A stretch of DNA of 64,000 nt from Neobacillus niacini. Lineage in GTDB: Bacteria; Bacillota; Bacilli; Bacillales; Cytobacillaceae. Positions 47,321 through 56,707 of the stretch are shown here, piece by piece (the stretch's first letter is position 1; each line of letters starts with the position of its first letter). The DNA lies in assembly GCF_000759675.1 (NCBI RefSeq), contig NZ_BAWM01000021.1, positions 124,001 through 188,000 on the forward strand, given 5' to 3'. The notes under the pieces were generated by a model. The model was not told the origin of the DNA, ran no database searches, and was given only the letters and a program-made list of their open reading frames with translations. Made by a program: the position numbers and the translations under genes.

Positions 47321-47380
47321 ATGTTGGCATAGAACCAAAAGCTGCAGCGATTATACCTTTTGATTAATTTTCAGAAAAGT
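47321..47380 (+). promoter_or_regulatory. Upstream element shared by three S8 genes, copy 3
   Basis: ATGTTGGCATAGAACCAAAA and TTTTGATTAATTTTCAGAAA match the elements before 13083 and 16908. Here it precedes only a decayed S8 gene. Confidence 0.55.
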
Positions 47381-47445
47381 AAAAAAGAGAGATGATAAAC
47401 TAGTTTCATTCATTTATTATTGTATAATGAAGAGGAGATAGGTTC

Positions 47446-47705
47446 ATGAAAAAAGGAAAAATGAAGGCATGGAAAGTCATGACCACAGCAGCGATGACTT
47501 CCTTATTATTTTCATCACTTACCTTTTTTGCAGAAGGGGATGTTTCGTCAGCTGAGTAGCAAATGGCTGAAGAAAAGGTGGAACAAGAAGGACAATTATT
47601 TTTTGATAAGGATTAGATCGAAACAGGTCAAAAAGATTCACTATATAATGGCGTTAATAAAGAAGGTTTGGCTAAAGCATATTAACCGGATGGTACGGTG
47701 CGCTT
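47446..47705 (+). pseudogene. Decayed 5' copy of the 13083 S8 protease gene
   Basis: The first 87 codons are almost the same as those of the gene at 13083 (MKKGKMKAWKVMTTAAMTSL). Three in-frame stops are present: TAG at 47557, TAG at 47614 and TAA at 47683. At about 47705 the match ends and tasA-like sequence begins, so a deletion has joined the two genes. Confidence 0.93.
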
Positions 47706-47900
47706 AATCGTAGGCAACAGCGGTGAGTTAAATACTCATTTAAAGGCAACGTATACTCACACTGTCGATAAAGCATCATTAGAGGAATATGAAGTAGGTT
47801 ATATTGAGATGAAGGTATCTAATACGAAAACGATTAGGAACTGTTTTGTATGGGGAAAGTTAGTCTTTTCTAAGGCTGCCTTCTACCTTACACTTGGAGG
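47706..47900 (+). pseudogene. Decayed tasA copy and its 3' flank
   Basis: Bases 47706-47815 match the internal tasA segment at 21957-22063 (ACTCATTTAAAGGCAACGTA). From about 47820 the match jumps to the end of tasA and its 3' flank (CTTTTCTAAGGCTGCCTTCT, 22460-22480). Most of the gene is deleted. The frame is open into the next gene, but that is an accident of the fusion. Confidence 0.88.
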
Positions 47901-47907
47901 TCGAATA

Positions 47908-48621
47908 ATGGAACTAAAAAAGTCACGATTTGTATTTATAAGTGTGCTGACTCTCCTTTACTTACTGACATTTATTTTATCGAGGTATGATACGTTTGCT
48001 TGGTTTACTTCAGAGAGCACAGCTTCGGCTGAAATCACAAATGCAACGACTTCTGATTTGTTATGGATCAAAGGAGAGATCCAATACGAGGAAAATTGTC
48101 AGTTGAGCAGCACTGTTATGATCAAGAACATATCAACTATAGATATTCCTTTTAGTCTCGAACTGATAGGCCAAAATGGCAGTACGCATGTCATAAGTAA
48201 AACGTTACATCCAAATGAAATCTTTACAAGTAACCCAAATGAAACGCATAACCTACTGAACGATTGTACTATAAAACAAGTAGAATATGATCTAACCGCT
48301 CTAAACTCTTACATCGATGAGACTATCATACTTACAGTGAGTCAAGAGAAGCTTAAAGCTACTGCGAAACAGAAGGAAAATGATTTACCCGCTCCTGACA
48401 AGATAGACACACAAACCGAGGAAGAGGATGTGGACTTACCTCCTAAAGAGGAAGAATCAACAGACGATCCTTCTCTTCCACCAGGTAAGGAAGAAGAATC
48501 GAATGAAGATCCAACGAAACCGCCAGTGAATGAACTAGAACCACCACCAGCCCAGAAGCTCGAGGTCCAAAATGAAAAACGAGAAGAACCAGTTGATCGA
48601 AAACTGGAAGATGCTCGCTGA
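47908..48621 (+). CDS. TapA/camelysin-like surface protein with Pro/Glu-rich tail
   Basis: The product has 237 residues. I chose the ATG at 47908 because TTGGAGG lies 7 bases upstream; the open frame before it comes from decayed genes. The N-terminus (MELKKSRFVFISVLTLLYLL and on to YDTFAWFTSES) is a membrane span followed by an AWFTSE signal like that of SipW substrates. A beta-rich part follows (LSSTVMIKNISTIDIPFSLE), then from about residue 155 a tail of Pro, Glu and Asp repeats such as DLPPKEEESTDDPSLPPGKE. It resembles TapA, the helper of TasA fibres, in position (next to a tasA copy) and layout, but not clearly in sequence. A frameshifted remnant of the same gene follows the intact tasA at 22504. 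Confidence 0.72.
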   Translation: MELKKSRFVFISVLTLLYLLTFILSRYDTFAWFTSESTASAEITNATTSDLLWIKGEIQYEENCQLSSTVMIKNISTIDIPFSLELIGQNGSTHVISKTLHPNEIFTSNPNETHNLLNDCTIKQVEYDLTALNSYIDETIILTVSQEKLKATAKQKENDLPAPDKIDTQTEEEDVDLPPKEEESTDDPSLPPGKEEESNEDPTKPPVNELEPPPAQKLEVQNEKREEPVDRKLEDAR

Positions 48622-48834
48622 TCAACGATTGCTTATCGTACGTTTTGTGGAACTGAGAACTGAACCAATATCCATTTTAGGCAGCTGACAGTAATAGTCG
48701 GGTGCCTTTTCAGCTACCGGGAGACGTTAACAACAGATAGATGGTGAAGATTGTGGAAAAGGGGATTACCGTCCAACTTAACTTTCTTTACTAGCTAGAT
48801 TTAAGCTCGTCCTATAATGGTTTTAATAATGTAC

Positions 48835-48876
48835 AAATCGGCCCCCCTTTGGTAAAGGAGAGAGCCGATTTTTTGT
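48835..48876 (+). terminator. Terminator hairpin between convergent genes
   Basis: AAATCGGCCCCCCTTT pairs imperfectly with AAAGGAGAGAGCCGATTT and has a T-run on the plus strand. It lies between the TapA-like gene and the end of the MFS gene. Confidence 0.75.
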
Positions 48877-48907
48877 TTAAGAGCTTTATACTTTCGGACG
48901 AAAATAT

Positions 48908-50215
48908 TTACTGTGCTTTCTTAAATGTTAGTGATTTGCCTTTTGTTTCTTTTACTAACATGATACATGAAATAGAAATGATACTTGATAGGACTAAATA
49001 AATTGAAATTGGGATGGAGCTATTGAATTTATTTAAGAGACTTAATGAAATTAATGGAGCCAATGAGCCTGCTAAAATTGGTGCTACTTGATAACATAAA
49101 GACAAAGCTGTATATCTGATGTGAGTTGGAAATAACTCTGTCATTAATGCGGAGTATGGTGAATACGTCATCGATTGTATGAATAAACCAAAAGTAATAG
49201 CAGACATGATTAACCAATCATTTCCTGTATCCATCATTGGAAACCCAATGAATCCCCAAAACGCAGTTAATATGGCTCCTGTAATATAGATTGGCTTGCG
49301 TCCCCAAACATCACTTAAGTGTCCCATTAATGGTATAAAGAAAAAGTGAATAGCATGGGCACCAAACATTAATAATAAAATTTCTGTAGTATCTTTATTG
49401 ACCACAAGTTTTAAATAACTAATGGAGAAAGTGACAACGATATAGTATAAGATGTTTTCTGCAAAACGAGCTCCAATACCAGCAATAAGAGCTTTTTTAT
49501 GGTATTTAATCACTTCTATAACACCTAATTGTTGTTTTTCTAATTTAGCTTGTTTTTCTTGTGCCTCTTTGAAAACAGGGGCATCATCTACACTTTTACG
49601 AATCCAAAGACCAATTAGTACTACTACTGCAGAGAACCAAAACGCTACACGCCAACCCCAATCCATAAATTGCTCAGGGCTTAAGTTTTTTGATAAAAGT
49701 AAAAGGATAATGGTTGCTAGTAAATTCCCCAATGGCACGCCTGCCTGTGGCCAACTTGCCCAATAACCACGTCGATCATTAGGGCTGTGCTCAGATACTA
49801 AAATAACCGCTCCTCCCCATTCTCCGCCAAAAGCAAATCCTTGAATTAAACGTAAAGTAACGAGTAAGACCGGGGCCCAATACCCAATACTATTGAATGT
49901 CGGAATACATCCCATTAAGAAAGTCGTAATACCAACGATAATCAAACTAAGCTGTAATAAATTTTTACGCCCAATTTTATCACCATAATGACCAAAAACA
50001 AGACCGCCGATAGGTCTAGCTAAAAAGCCAACCGCATAGAGAGCAAATGCAGCCAGGATGCCGTCAATGGCGCTTCCCGTTTGTTGAAAAAATAATTGTC
50101 CAAAAACGAGAGCAGAAGCGGTACCATATAAGAAAAATTCATACCATTCAGCTACAGATCCAATCATCGATGCAGCCACAACTTTTTTTAACTGCTTATT
50201 TACTGTTTTCGCCAT
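48908..50215 (-). CDS. MFS transporter, metabolite:H+ symporter (MHS) family
   Basis: The product has 435 residues with twelve hydrophobic segments. The start carries the MHS-family signature: [20 protein letters not shown], then [20 protein letters not shown] (the GxxxDxxGRK loop of MFS proteins). Relatives include ProP, KgtP and ShiA, which import organic acids or betaines with protons. I chose the ATG at 50215 (MAKTVNKQ) because GGGGGGAG lies 5 bases upstream. It is the last gene of an operon with an aldehyde dehydrogenase and a DapA-like enzyme, and probably imports their substrate. Confidence 0.9.
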   Translation of the reverse strand: MAKTVNKQLKKVVAASMIGSVAEWYEFFLYGTASALVFGQLFFQQTGSAIDGILAAFALYAVGFLARPIGGLVFGHYGDKIGRKNLLQLSLIIVGITTFLMGCIPTFNSIGYWAPVLLVTLRLIQGFAFGGEWGGAVILVSEHSPNDRRGYWASWPQAGVPLGNLLATIILLLLSKNLSPEQFMDWGWRVAFWFSAVVVLIGLWIRKSVDDAPVFKEAQEKQAKLEKQQLGVIEVIKYHKKALIAGIGARFAENILYYIVVTFSISYLKLVVNKDTTEILLLMFGAHAIHFFFIPLMGHLSDVWGRKPIYITGAILTAFWGFIGFPMMDTGNDWLIMSAITFGLFIQSMTYSPYSALMTELFPTHIRYTALSLCYQVAPILAGSLAPLISLSLLNKFNSSIPISIYLVLSSIISISCIMLVKETKGKSLTFKKAQ

Positions 50216-50246
50216 ATTTACTCCCCCCAAAAGCCGATTCAAATTA

Positions 50247-51731
50247 TTATGAATGATTGTACCAAATCACTTTTGTCTGCACATATTGTTCAAATGCTTC
50301 TAATCCATTGTCTTTGCCACCAAAGCCAGATTGTTTAAAGCCACCAAATGGGGTGGTGATATCACCTTCGCTAAAGCCATTCACAGAAATGGTTCCAGCT
50401 TTAATGGCACGTGCCACACGCATCGTTCGCTGTACATTTTGGCTATAAAAAGAAGCAGCCAAACCATAAGAAGTATTATTAGCAAGGGCAATAGCTTCTT
50501 CTTCCGTTTCGAACGTACTAACCGCTAAAATAGGACCAAATACTTCATTTTGGAATAAGGTCATGTTAGCGGTTACATTGTCAAAAATAGTGGGTTCTAT
50601 GTACCAGCCACTGCCCACATCACTGTGAATGTTGCCTCCAGTAACTAAGCGACCACCTTCTTGAAGAGTAATGTCCAAGAACGATTTCACTTTATTAAAG
50701 TGTGCTTCTTCAACCATAGGACCAATGGCAACCGATTCATCCTTGGGGTTACCCACCTTCCAGCTTGTTAAGCCAGATTTTAATTTTTCTAATAATTCCT
50801 CTTTGATAGATTCATGCACGATCAAACGGGATCCACAGCTGCAGTTTTCACTCATATTCCAGAAGGCAGCAGATAGAATATGAGGAACAGCCGCATCCAA
50901 ATCAGCATCTTCAAACACGATTTGCGGGCTTTTGCCACCGCACTCTAAGATAATTTCTTTGAGGTTACTTTCTGCTGAGTATTTTAAGAAATACCTACCG
51001 ACTTCAGTTGAACCGGTAAATGATACAATGTCAACATCCATGTGCCGCCCCAATGGTTCACCTACTTTTTCGCCCAAACCACACACCAAGCTTAAAGCGC
51101 CTCTTGGGACACCAGCTTCATAAGCAAGTTCAATCATACGGAAAGCACTAAGTGAAGTTAATTCAGCAGGCTTCACAATGACAGAATTACCGGCTGTTAA
51201 AGCAGGTGCCACTTTCCAAGCAAACATTTGCGCAGGGAAGTTCCAAGGTAACACCGCGCCAACCACGCCAATGGGTTCAGTGACAATCAAACCCAAAGCA
51301 TCGTTACCCGTAGGAGCGACTTTGCCAAAGAGTTTATCAATGGCTTCGGCATACCAATAAAATGTATCGATGGTTGCTGGCATGTCGGTATTCAAACATT
51401 CGGTAATGGGTTTACCTGCATCCACGCAATCCAAAGCAGCTAATTCTTCGCTGTGTTCTTCCAGCAATTGTGCCCAGCGGATCATCACTTTTTTGCGCTC
51501 CCTGGGTGATAATTGACTCCAAATACCTGCTTCAAATGTGTCTCTGGCTACTTTAACAGCAGCATCAACATCCCGTGCATCACCATCGGCAATATAGCCA
51601 ATTAAACTGTTGTCAATGGGGGTAAGGTTTTCTAATTTGCCAGCTGCGCTCGTAAAACCGTCAATTAAGTTGCCTGCCCATAGTTTGCCTTCTTTGGCGA
51701 GGGCAAAGACTTGCTCTCTAGTTATGGTCAT
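50247..51731 (-). CDS. Aldehyde dehydrogenase, PuuC-like
   Basis: The product has 494 residues, the usual ALDH length. Visible motifs are [20 protein letters not shown] and VKPAELT (NAD site), FTGSTEVG, the catalytic Glu in LECGGKSP and the catalytic Cys in SENCSCGSR, and a C-terminal [11 protein letters not shown]. Closest recalled relatives are gamma-glutamyl-gamma-aminobutyraldehyde dehydrogenases (PuuC) and related amine-pathway enzymes. It lies 19 bases after the DapA-like gene and 31 bases before the MFS gene. The operon is GC-richer by eye than its surroundings. The physiological aldehyde is unknown. Confidence 0.9.
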   Translation of the reverse strand: MTITREQVFALAKEGKLWAGNLIDGFTSAAGKLENLTPIDNSLIGYIADGDARDVDAAVKVARDTFEAGIWSQLSPRERKKVMIRWAQLLEEHSEELAALDCVDAGKPITECLNTDMPATIDTFYWYAEAIDKLFGKVAPTGNDALGLIVTEPIGVVGAVLPWNFPAQMFAWKVAPALTAGNSVIVKPAELTSLSAFRMIELAYEAGVPRGALSLVCGLGEKVGEPLGRHMDVDIVSFTGSTEVGRYFLKYSAESNLKEIILECGGKSPQIVFEDADLDAAVPHILSAAFWNMSENCSCGSRLIVHESIKEELLEKLKSGLTSWKVGNPKDESVAIGPMVEEAHFNKVKSFLDITLQEGGRLVTGGNIHSDVGSGWYIEPTIFDNVTANMTLFQNEVFGPILAVSTFETEEEAIALANNTSYGLAASFYSQNVQRTMRVARAIKAGTISVNGFSEGDITTPFGGFKQSGFGGKDNGLEAFEQYVQTKVIWYNHS

Positions 51732-51750
51732 TTGTCTCTCCTCCAGATCA

Positions 51751-52614
51751 TTATTTAAAGAAAGCCAAGAATTCTGCTTTTTCTTCTTCTGATAAATCAG
51801 ATAAAGGTAGGCGTACCGTACCGACGTTGATTTCGCCTTTCAGGCAGCCTAGTTTGGCTTTTTGGTTGTAGTTACCGGACTCCATTGAAAAAATTGCAGG
51901 GTAGATATCGCGCATGATTTGTCGAGCTTTGTCCCAGTCACGAGCTTCGGCAGCATTGAACATGGCGACTTGCTCTTCTGGAAACACATTACCTGCACCA
52001 GCAATCCAGCTTTTCGCACCCCAGAAGAAAAAGTCTACGGGTTGATCATCACAACCACAAATCACTTCAAAATTTTCAAATGGGGTTTGTAGTAAGCGTA
52101 AAGCGCGGCTAAAGTCACCACTGCTTTCTTTAATGGCAACAATATTCGGATTTTTCGCCAAGTTCACCACGGTGTCGTATTCAATTTCAATGCCAATGCG
52201 TGCAGGAAAGTTGTACATGATAATTGGTAAATCGGTTGCTGCCGCCACAGTTTCGTAATGGGCAATCACACCAGTTTGGTCAGGCAGGCTATAAGGAGTG
52301 GGTGCTAACATTAGGCCCTCATAGCCCAGAGCTTTGGCTTGTTTGGCACGGTTAACCGCCCCTTCGGTTGATAAATCATTGATACCGGCAATCAAAGTTA
52401 CGCGGTCTTTGGCGACTTCTGCCACGGTTTTTAAAACGGTTTCACGTTCTTCTTCGTTTAAGGCGTAATATTCGCCGGTGGTGCCACACGCCACCAAACC
52501 AGTTACACCTTTATTGATAAAGGCTTTAGTCAATTGTTTTAAGGTTTCTACATCCAAGCTTTTATCGCTTTTAAAAGGGGTAACCAAAGGAACCAAAATG
52601 CCATGAAAATTCAT
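51751..52614 (-). CDS. Dihydrodipicolinate synthase/N-acetylneuraminate lyase family protein
   Basis: The product has 287 residues of the class I aldolase family DapA/NanA. Visible marks are ACGTTGEYYAL, the Tyr in IIMYNFPARIG, and the Schiff-base Lys in IVAIKESSGD. In catabolic operons with an aldehyde dehydrogenase, such proteins act on keto acids, for example as oxo-acid aldolases or dehydratases, rather than in lysine synthesis. I chose the ATG at 52614 (GAGGAG 7 bases upstream); the TTG at 52629 lies within the ribosome site. It is the first gene of the operon and is divergent from an XRE-cupin regulator gene. Confidence 0.85.
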   Translation of the reverse strand: MNFHGILVPLVTPFKSDKSLDVETLKQLTKAFINKGVTGLVACGTTGEYYALNEEERETVLKTVAEVAKDRVTLIAGINDLSTEGAVNRAKQAKALGYEGLMLAPTPYSLPDQTGVIAHYETVAAATDLPIIMYNFPARIGIEIEYDTVVNLAKNPNIVAIKESSGDFSRALRLLQTPFENFEVICGCDDQPVDFFFWGAKSWIAGAGNVFPEEQVAMFNAAEARDWDKARQIMRDIYPAIFSMESGNYNQKAKLGCLKGEINVGTVRLPLSDLSEEEKAEFLAFFK

Positions 52615-52675
52615 CTTCATTCTCCTCAAATAATTAATTTTATTTTGTAATAGATTACTTGATAAAAAAGCCTAT

Positions 52676-52694
52676 ATTGAAGTAGCACTTCAAT
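52676..52694. promoter_or_regulatory. Putative operator, copy 1
   Basis: ATTGAAGT-AGC-ACTTCAAT is a perfect inverted repeat about 60 bp upstream of the operon start. It is part of a roughly 30-bp segment (AAAGCCTATA...) repeated at about 52975-53003. Confidence 0.6.
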
Positions 52695-52814
52695 TATTTA
52701 CGATACTAACACACTGTATCTTCTGTGTAAATAGAATTTTTAGAATATTCTTTAAAAAAATCCACCCTTTCCCGATTTGTAATTACTTATAATTTGGCTC
52801 TGTTAAACTTAGTT

Positions 52815-52943
52815 GTTGATTTCCGTTCCGGGCACTTCGCTTTCCGCGGGCGACCGCCGAGCCTCCTCGACACTGCGTGTCTGCGGGGTCTCGCCTGTCT
52901 CGCTTCTCCCGCAGGAGTCTTCGTGCCCTCCACTCCAATCAAC
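52815..52943. repeat. Dispersed GC-rich hairpin repeat
   Basis: GTTGATTTCCGTTCCGGGCA and the end TGCCCTCCACTCCAATCAAC form a long imperfect palindrome with a GC-rich middle (CGCGGGCGACCGCCGAGCC). From memory, similar repeats occur in many copies in Bacillaceae genomes. Here it sits between the two operator copies. Confidence 0.65.
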
Positions 52944-52988
52944 AAGTGGTCAAAAAACAACATTATTCTTTAACAAAGCCTATAATTT

Positions 52989-52999
52989 AAGTGTCACTT
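52989..52999. promoter_or_regulatory. Putative operator, copy 2
   Basis: AAGTGTCACTT is a perfect palindrome, with CCTATAATTT directly upstream. It lies about 350 bp before the regulator gene. The flanks resemble those of the copy at 52676. Confidence 0.5.
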
Positions 53000-53349
53000 C
53001 AGTTCAAAAATATAATGGGACTAAATTTTAATAGTTATTTAATTGTGGTTTTTGTGGTATTATTATCCATGTACGCTCTTTTTTATTAGGGGGTTGGACA
53101 GGATCACCAAACCTAATTTTAAGGAGTTTTATTCTATATTCTCAGGCCTAAAATTAATAAATTAACCATTAAAATAATTTGTTTTATTTGAAAAATATCT
53201 TGAAAAATGGGAATTAATTTAATGTAAAACTAATGAAATTATTATCTTTAATTTTGCTATTTCATAATGAAAGTTAATATAGCGTCTTAGTAAATAAATT
53301 TTCCCAGAATAGTAAGCTTGATTAATGTCAGTAAGGGGAGTGGGGAAAA

Positions 53350-53892
53350 GTGAACGATTTAATTGGAGTAAAAATAAAAAGTTTACGAAAAGAGCGAAAG
53401 TTAACATTAAAACAAATAGCAGACCAAACTAGTCTTTCAATCAGCTTTTTATCTCAAGTGGAACGTTCAAAATCATCGATAACACTTGAAACATTGAAAA
53501 AAATTTCTGAAGCACTTGGTGTCAATCCAAGCTACTTCTTTTCAGAATCCGATAAGAAATCAGCAACAAATGTTATGAGAAACGTAATTAAAACTAACAC
53601 CCTACAAAGCCAATTTTTTTATAGGGATTTAGCGGGCAACATTGAAAATCCACTATTTAATCCTATATTAGTCATACTTAATCCAGGCGCTAAGAGAGAG
53701 GATTCTTATTCACATTCGGGGCAAGAATTTCTATACGTTCTAGAAGGGAAACTTACAATCCTTATTGAAAAAGAGGAACAAGATTTGAATCCCTTTGACT
53801 GTATATTCCTAGATTCAACAACCCCCCACAATTGGATTAATAAAACAGATTCGATTGTAAAATTCCTTTGCATTTCAAGTATTCCAGTATAA
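53350..53892 (+). CDS. XRE-cupin transcriptional regulator (PuuR-like)
   Basis: The product has 180 residues. An XRE helix-turn-helix (about residues 7-61: LKQIADQTSLSISFLSQVER) is joined to a small cupin domain (about 105-175: PGAKREDSYSHSGQEFLYVL, TPHNWIN). This is the layout of regulators such as PuuR that sense small ligands in the cupin barrel and control catabolic operons. The start is GTG with GGGGAG upstream. It is divergent from the DapA-like/ALDH/MFS operon and probably regulates it. The palindromes in between are candidate sites. Confidence 0.9.
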   Translation: MNDLIGVKIKSLRKERKLTLKQIADQTSLSISFLSQVERSKSSITLETLKKISEALGVNPSYFFSESDKKSATNVMRNVIKTNTLQSQFFYRDLAGNIENPLFNPILVILNPGAKREDSYSHSGQEFLYVLEGKLTILIEKEEQDLNPFDCIFLDSTTPHNWINKTDSIVKFLCISSIPV

Positions 53893-54170
53893 ATTTCCAA
53901 CGGGTTAAATAGTCATTATCCTACTAAACCTCACTTTGATGTGTTACGGCGAACCGTACCATAAATAGATGCAGTTTTTTTACATAAATTTCATTATGGC
54001 GCAATCCACTTTCACTACCCGAAATTTGTCGAAGATTGATAGGTTGTTAGATAGCTAAATAGTCGATCAACTGAGTAAAGATTAGAACTAAAGAAAAATA
54101 TGCTTTATAGGGTAGTTGGATAAGGGAAGACTTTCTTCAAGCATTAAATGATATAGAACGTCAATGTTAG

Positions 54171-54200
54171 AGGCGACATAGTCATATGTCGTCTTTTTTT
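54171..54200 (+). terminator. Hairpin terminator
   Basis: GCGACATA pairs with TATGTCGT (loop GTCA) and is followed by CTTTTTTTC. It lies 280 bp after the XRE-cupin gene. Confidence 0.75.
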
Positions 54201-54483
54201 CATTGGCGTTCTTCTTTCCGTTTTTAGGAAAAGAGGTGATAATCATGAAACATTTCTTGAATTTCTGAAAGAGGTTTTGAAAGGAATTGTGCGTGAAGTA
54301 AGCGCTCGGATTTCATTAATCAATAAACGGCTCATTCGAATCTCATCTCTTTTTAAACTGGAAAATAGTGAAAGAAAACTTGGGCTGGTATCTTCGAATG
54401 GCTCACTGTGCTTTCACTTTCTATATAGGAAAAAGGACAGGGGAGAAAAAATTTTTTTGTAAACTATTTGCATAAAAGTTGAA

Positions 54484-54500
54484 ATATTCATCATGAATAT
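54484..54500. promoter_or_regulatory. 17-bp palindrome upstream of the LysM gene
   Basis: ATATTCAT-C-ATGAATAT is perfect and lies about 100 bp before the LysM/SH3b gene. It is a possible operator. Confidence 0.5.
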
Positions 54501-54596
54501 GGAAATGGAACCATATTAAACTAATTTCTACTTTTTTTGACAAAAAGGGACAAGAAATTTTATTAACCATCGAATCATGTATAGGAAATATTATGG

Positions 54597-55895
54597 ATGA
54601 CTTTCAACTTAGAAAGAATAGGAGACGGGGTTATTTTGACTACAGAGTTATTTTTAGATGGAGAATTAATGTTAAGCAGGAAAGAAACTCACGGAAAAAG
54701 CAAGCAGCCAAAGAATGTACCAGCGTTCACTTCTAGAATGGAAAAACGGGAATTTTATAAGAGCGTCAATCATTTTGATATCCGGAATGTCCTAGATGTT
54801 AAAGGATTCTTAAACGATATTCGTGCCAATTGGAATACATATGTAGCACAGGTGAGCCAATGGATTCAAAAAAATCCAGTAAAAAGATTGGTTGTGACGG
54901 GAATTTTTACTGTAGTTCTAGGTATTTCTTCCATCACTGCGAATGCCCAACCCTTGATTGAAGAATATACCTATCAGGTAAAAAGTGGTGAAAAAATTGA
55001 AAATATCGCTGCGAAACATGGAGTAACACCAGAAGAAATATTAGATGCCAATGGGCTGACTTCCATTGCTGGAAAGAAAATACTATTACCAAAAGTAGAA
55101 GATAGAATGGTTACCGCCACCATACTAAATATTCGATCCCAACCGACCGCTGAAAGTAGTATTATTGGAAAATATAAAAAAGGTGATGTAGTTAAGGTTG
55201 TATTCGAAGAAGACGGATGGGCTGGTATTTTGATTAAAGGAAGAGTTTGTTTTGTGAGTGTGGATTATCTTACACCAAAACAAGAGGATGAATCACTAAC
55301 AAGCCCAACTACTAAAACCATGTATGTAACGGCAACATCGTTGAGAGTAAGACAAGCAGCTTCTACGAGTAGTGCTATCATTGGCTCTTTAAAAATAAAC
55401 GATCGTGTGTCAATGATATCCACTTCTAATGGTTGGGCTAAGATTCATTTCAATGGCAAAATAGCATTTGTTAGTGAAACCTATTTAACGAATAACGAAC
55501 CAAGCAAAAACATTAATGATACGTTGAATAACACAGGCACCTATGTGATTAAGAGCGGTGATACTTTTACAAAAATCAGTAAAACATTAGGGTTCTCTGT
55601 TTCACAGATTCAAAAACTAAATCCAGGAGTTGAACCAACAAAGATGAAAATTGGACAAACCATCAAAATTCCTTCGACTACTGCACCTACTGTCAATCAA
55701 ATAATAATAACAGCTCAAATAGGCGGGGTAGATAATAACGGAACGTTTCGGTTTATCACGGCTGAAGGTACCACATATGCTGCAAAAGCAACGGGCAACA
55801 TGATTGATGAATTATTTAAACATCAAGGAAAGAAAGCAACACTAACACTGGAAGGGAAAAGGGGTACAAAATTGTCTTTAGTATCCATTCAATAA
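54597..55895 (+). CDS. LysM and SH3b domain cell-wall protein
   Basis: The product has 432 residues. The N-terminal 100 residues are unrecognised and probably cytoplasmic. One membrane span follows (about 101-120, LVVTGIFTVVLGISSITANA), then a LysM domain (YQVKSGEKIENIAAKHGVTP), two SH3b domains (ATILNIRSQPTAESSIIGKY and ATSLRVRQAASTSSAIIGSL), a second LysM (YVIKSGDTFTKISKTLGFSV) and a C-terminal tail. LysM binds peptidoglycan and SH3b often binds wall peptides. No catalytic domain was seen. The ribosome site (TAGGAAA) is weak. An ATG at 54593 in another frame gives only a short reading frame. Confidence 0.85.
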   Translation: MTFNLERIGDGVILTTELFLDGELMLSRKETHGKSKQPKNVPAFTSRMEKREFYKSVNHFDIRNVLDVKGFLNDIRANWNTYVAQVSQWIQKNPVKRLVVTGIFTVVLGISSITANAQPLIEEYTYQVKSGEKIENIAAKHGVTPEEILDANGLTSIAGKKILLPKVEDRMVTATILNIRSQPTAESSIIGKYKKGDVVKVVFEEDGWAGILIKGRVCFVSVDYLTPKQEDESLTSPTTKTMYVTATSLRVRQAASTSSAIIGSLKINDRVSMISTSNGWAKIHFNGKIAFVSETYLTNNEPSKNINDTLNNTGTYVIKSGDTFTKISKTLGFSVSQIQKLNPGVEPTKMKIGQTIKIPSTTAPTVNQIIITAQIGGVDNNGTFRFITAEGTTYAAKATGNMIDELFKHQGKKATLTLEGKRGTKLSLVSIQ

Positions 55896-56274
55896 AGGGT
55901 GCTAATTTGGTTAGAAGCTGACTTAAAATATTATGGAAAATAACACTCTTTTGACGAAGGCTTTTTAAAAGTTAAAAAAATCTTGAATGATTCAAAAATC
56001 GATTTGAAGAAAGCCTCTAAAAATAAATGTTGAAGATATAGTGCCCTTATCTATATGAAAAGGGCACTGATATGAAGGATTTCAGATTAAGTTAAGGATT
56101 TCATGAAAAAGAGCTGCTCTATATAGGACAGCTCTAGTGAAATATTACTAGTACTTGCTTAGGAGTTAGCAAGTTACATTAGTATTATCGACAAACTAGT
56201 AAAAATAGTTTAGCCCTTTTTGAAAAGAATTTTTTATCTAGCAAAAAGTTTTAAAACACTCAAAGTTCGTTTTT

Positions 56275-56315
56275 CAAAAGGGTTTGAGGCTATTTTAATC
56301 AAACGTTTGTTAAGG
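56275..56315 (+). repeat. About 40-bp dispersed repeat, copy 3
   Basis: CAAAAGGGTTTGAGGCTATT, then TTAATC and CAAACGTTTG with TTAAGG. Upstream sequence (AAAGTTCGTTTTT) also matches the copy at 5781. It lies 50 kb away from the other two copies. Confidence 0.6.
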
Positions 56316-56665
56316 ATAAAAGGATAGGGAAATTGGTAGAAAATTGTTTATCTATGGGGAATTTAATGATTGCCGGGAGGAGTTTGCTTGATCAGGTGGA
56401 AAATACGAATCACGATTCTCCAGATCGAGCCTGTATTAAAACTCTCCTTCCTGTGTTGAAACTGCTTCATAAATTTTCATCCATCAATTGTTTGGGCTTG
56501 CAGTATAAGATACAATGCGATTAATTCCGACAATGACAGGTTATGTAAATCTCACATCAATCTAATATTTATTATAATTACATATCTTTCCGGTTTTGGT
56601 ATAGGAGTTTCTGCAATGTGGAACTAATCTCTAAATCTTGGACAAACTAATCTTGTTAATCTAGA

Positions 56666-56700
56666 AAAGGGATGTATTCAGTTTGAAAATATCCCTTCAT
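56666..56700 (-). terminator. Terminator of the NprR-like regulator gene
   Basis: On the minus strand AAGGGATATTTTCA pairs imperfectly with TGAATACATCCCTT and is followed by TTCT. Confidence 0.6.
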
Positions 56701-56707
56701 TGTTCTG

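Larger units (their letters stand above)
53893..54596. other. Non-coding stretch before the LysM gene
   Basis: It contains a terminator at 54171-54200 and a palindrome at 54484-54500. A weak open frame around 54252-54462 (EFLKEVLKGIVREVSA in one frame) may be a broken small gene, but I could not assign it. Nothing else was seen. Confidence 0.45.
55896..56707. other. Non-coding stretch after the LysM gene
   Basis: It holds hairpins at 56040-56068 (AGTGCCCTT/AAGGGCACT) and about 56107-56134 (AGAGCTG/CAGCTCT), the third copy of the 40-bp repeat (56275-56315) and, at its end, the terminator of the minus-strand regulator gene. No gene was recognised. Confidence 0.5.

Noticed and set aside
47698..47907. 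Longer N-terminus for the TapA-like gene
   Set aside because: These codons come from decayed S8 and tasA sequence; the ATG at 47908 has a strong ribosome site and a proper signal peptide.
54277..54462. 61-residue frame beginning with TTG
   Set aside because: It has no recognised family and may be a broken small gene; too weak to list as a gene.
56333..56524. 63-residue open frame after the 40-bp repeat
   Set aside because: No ribosome site, no family resemblance, and composition like the surrounding non-coding DNA.
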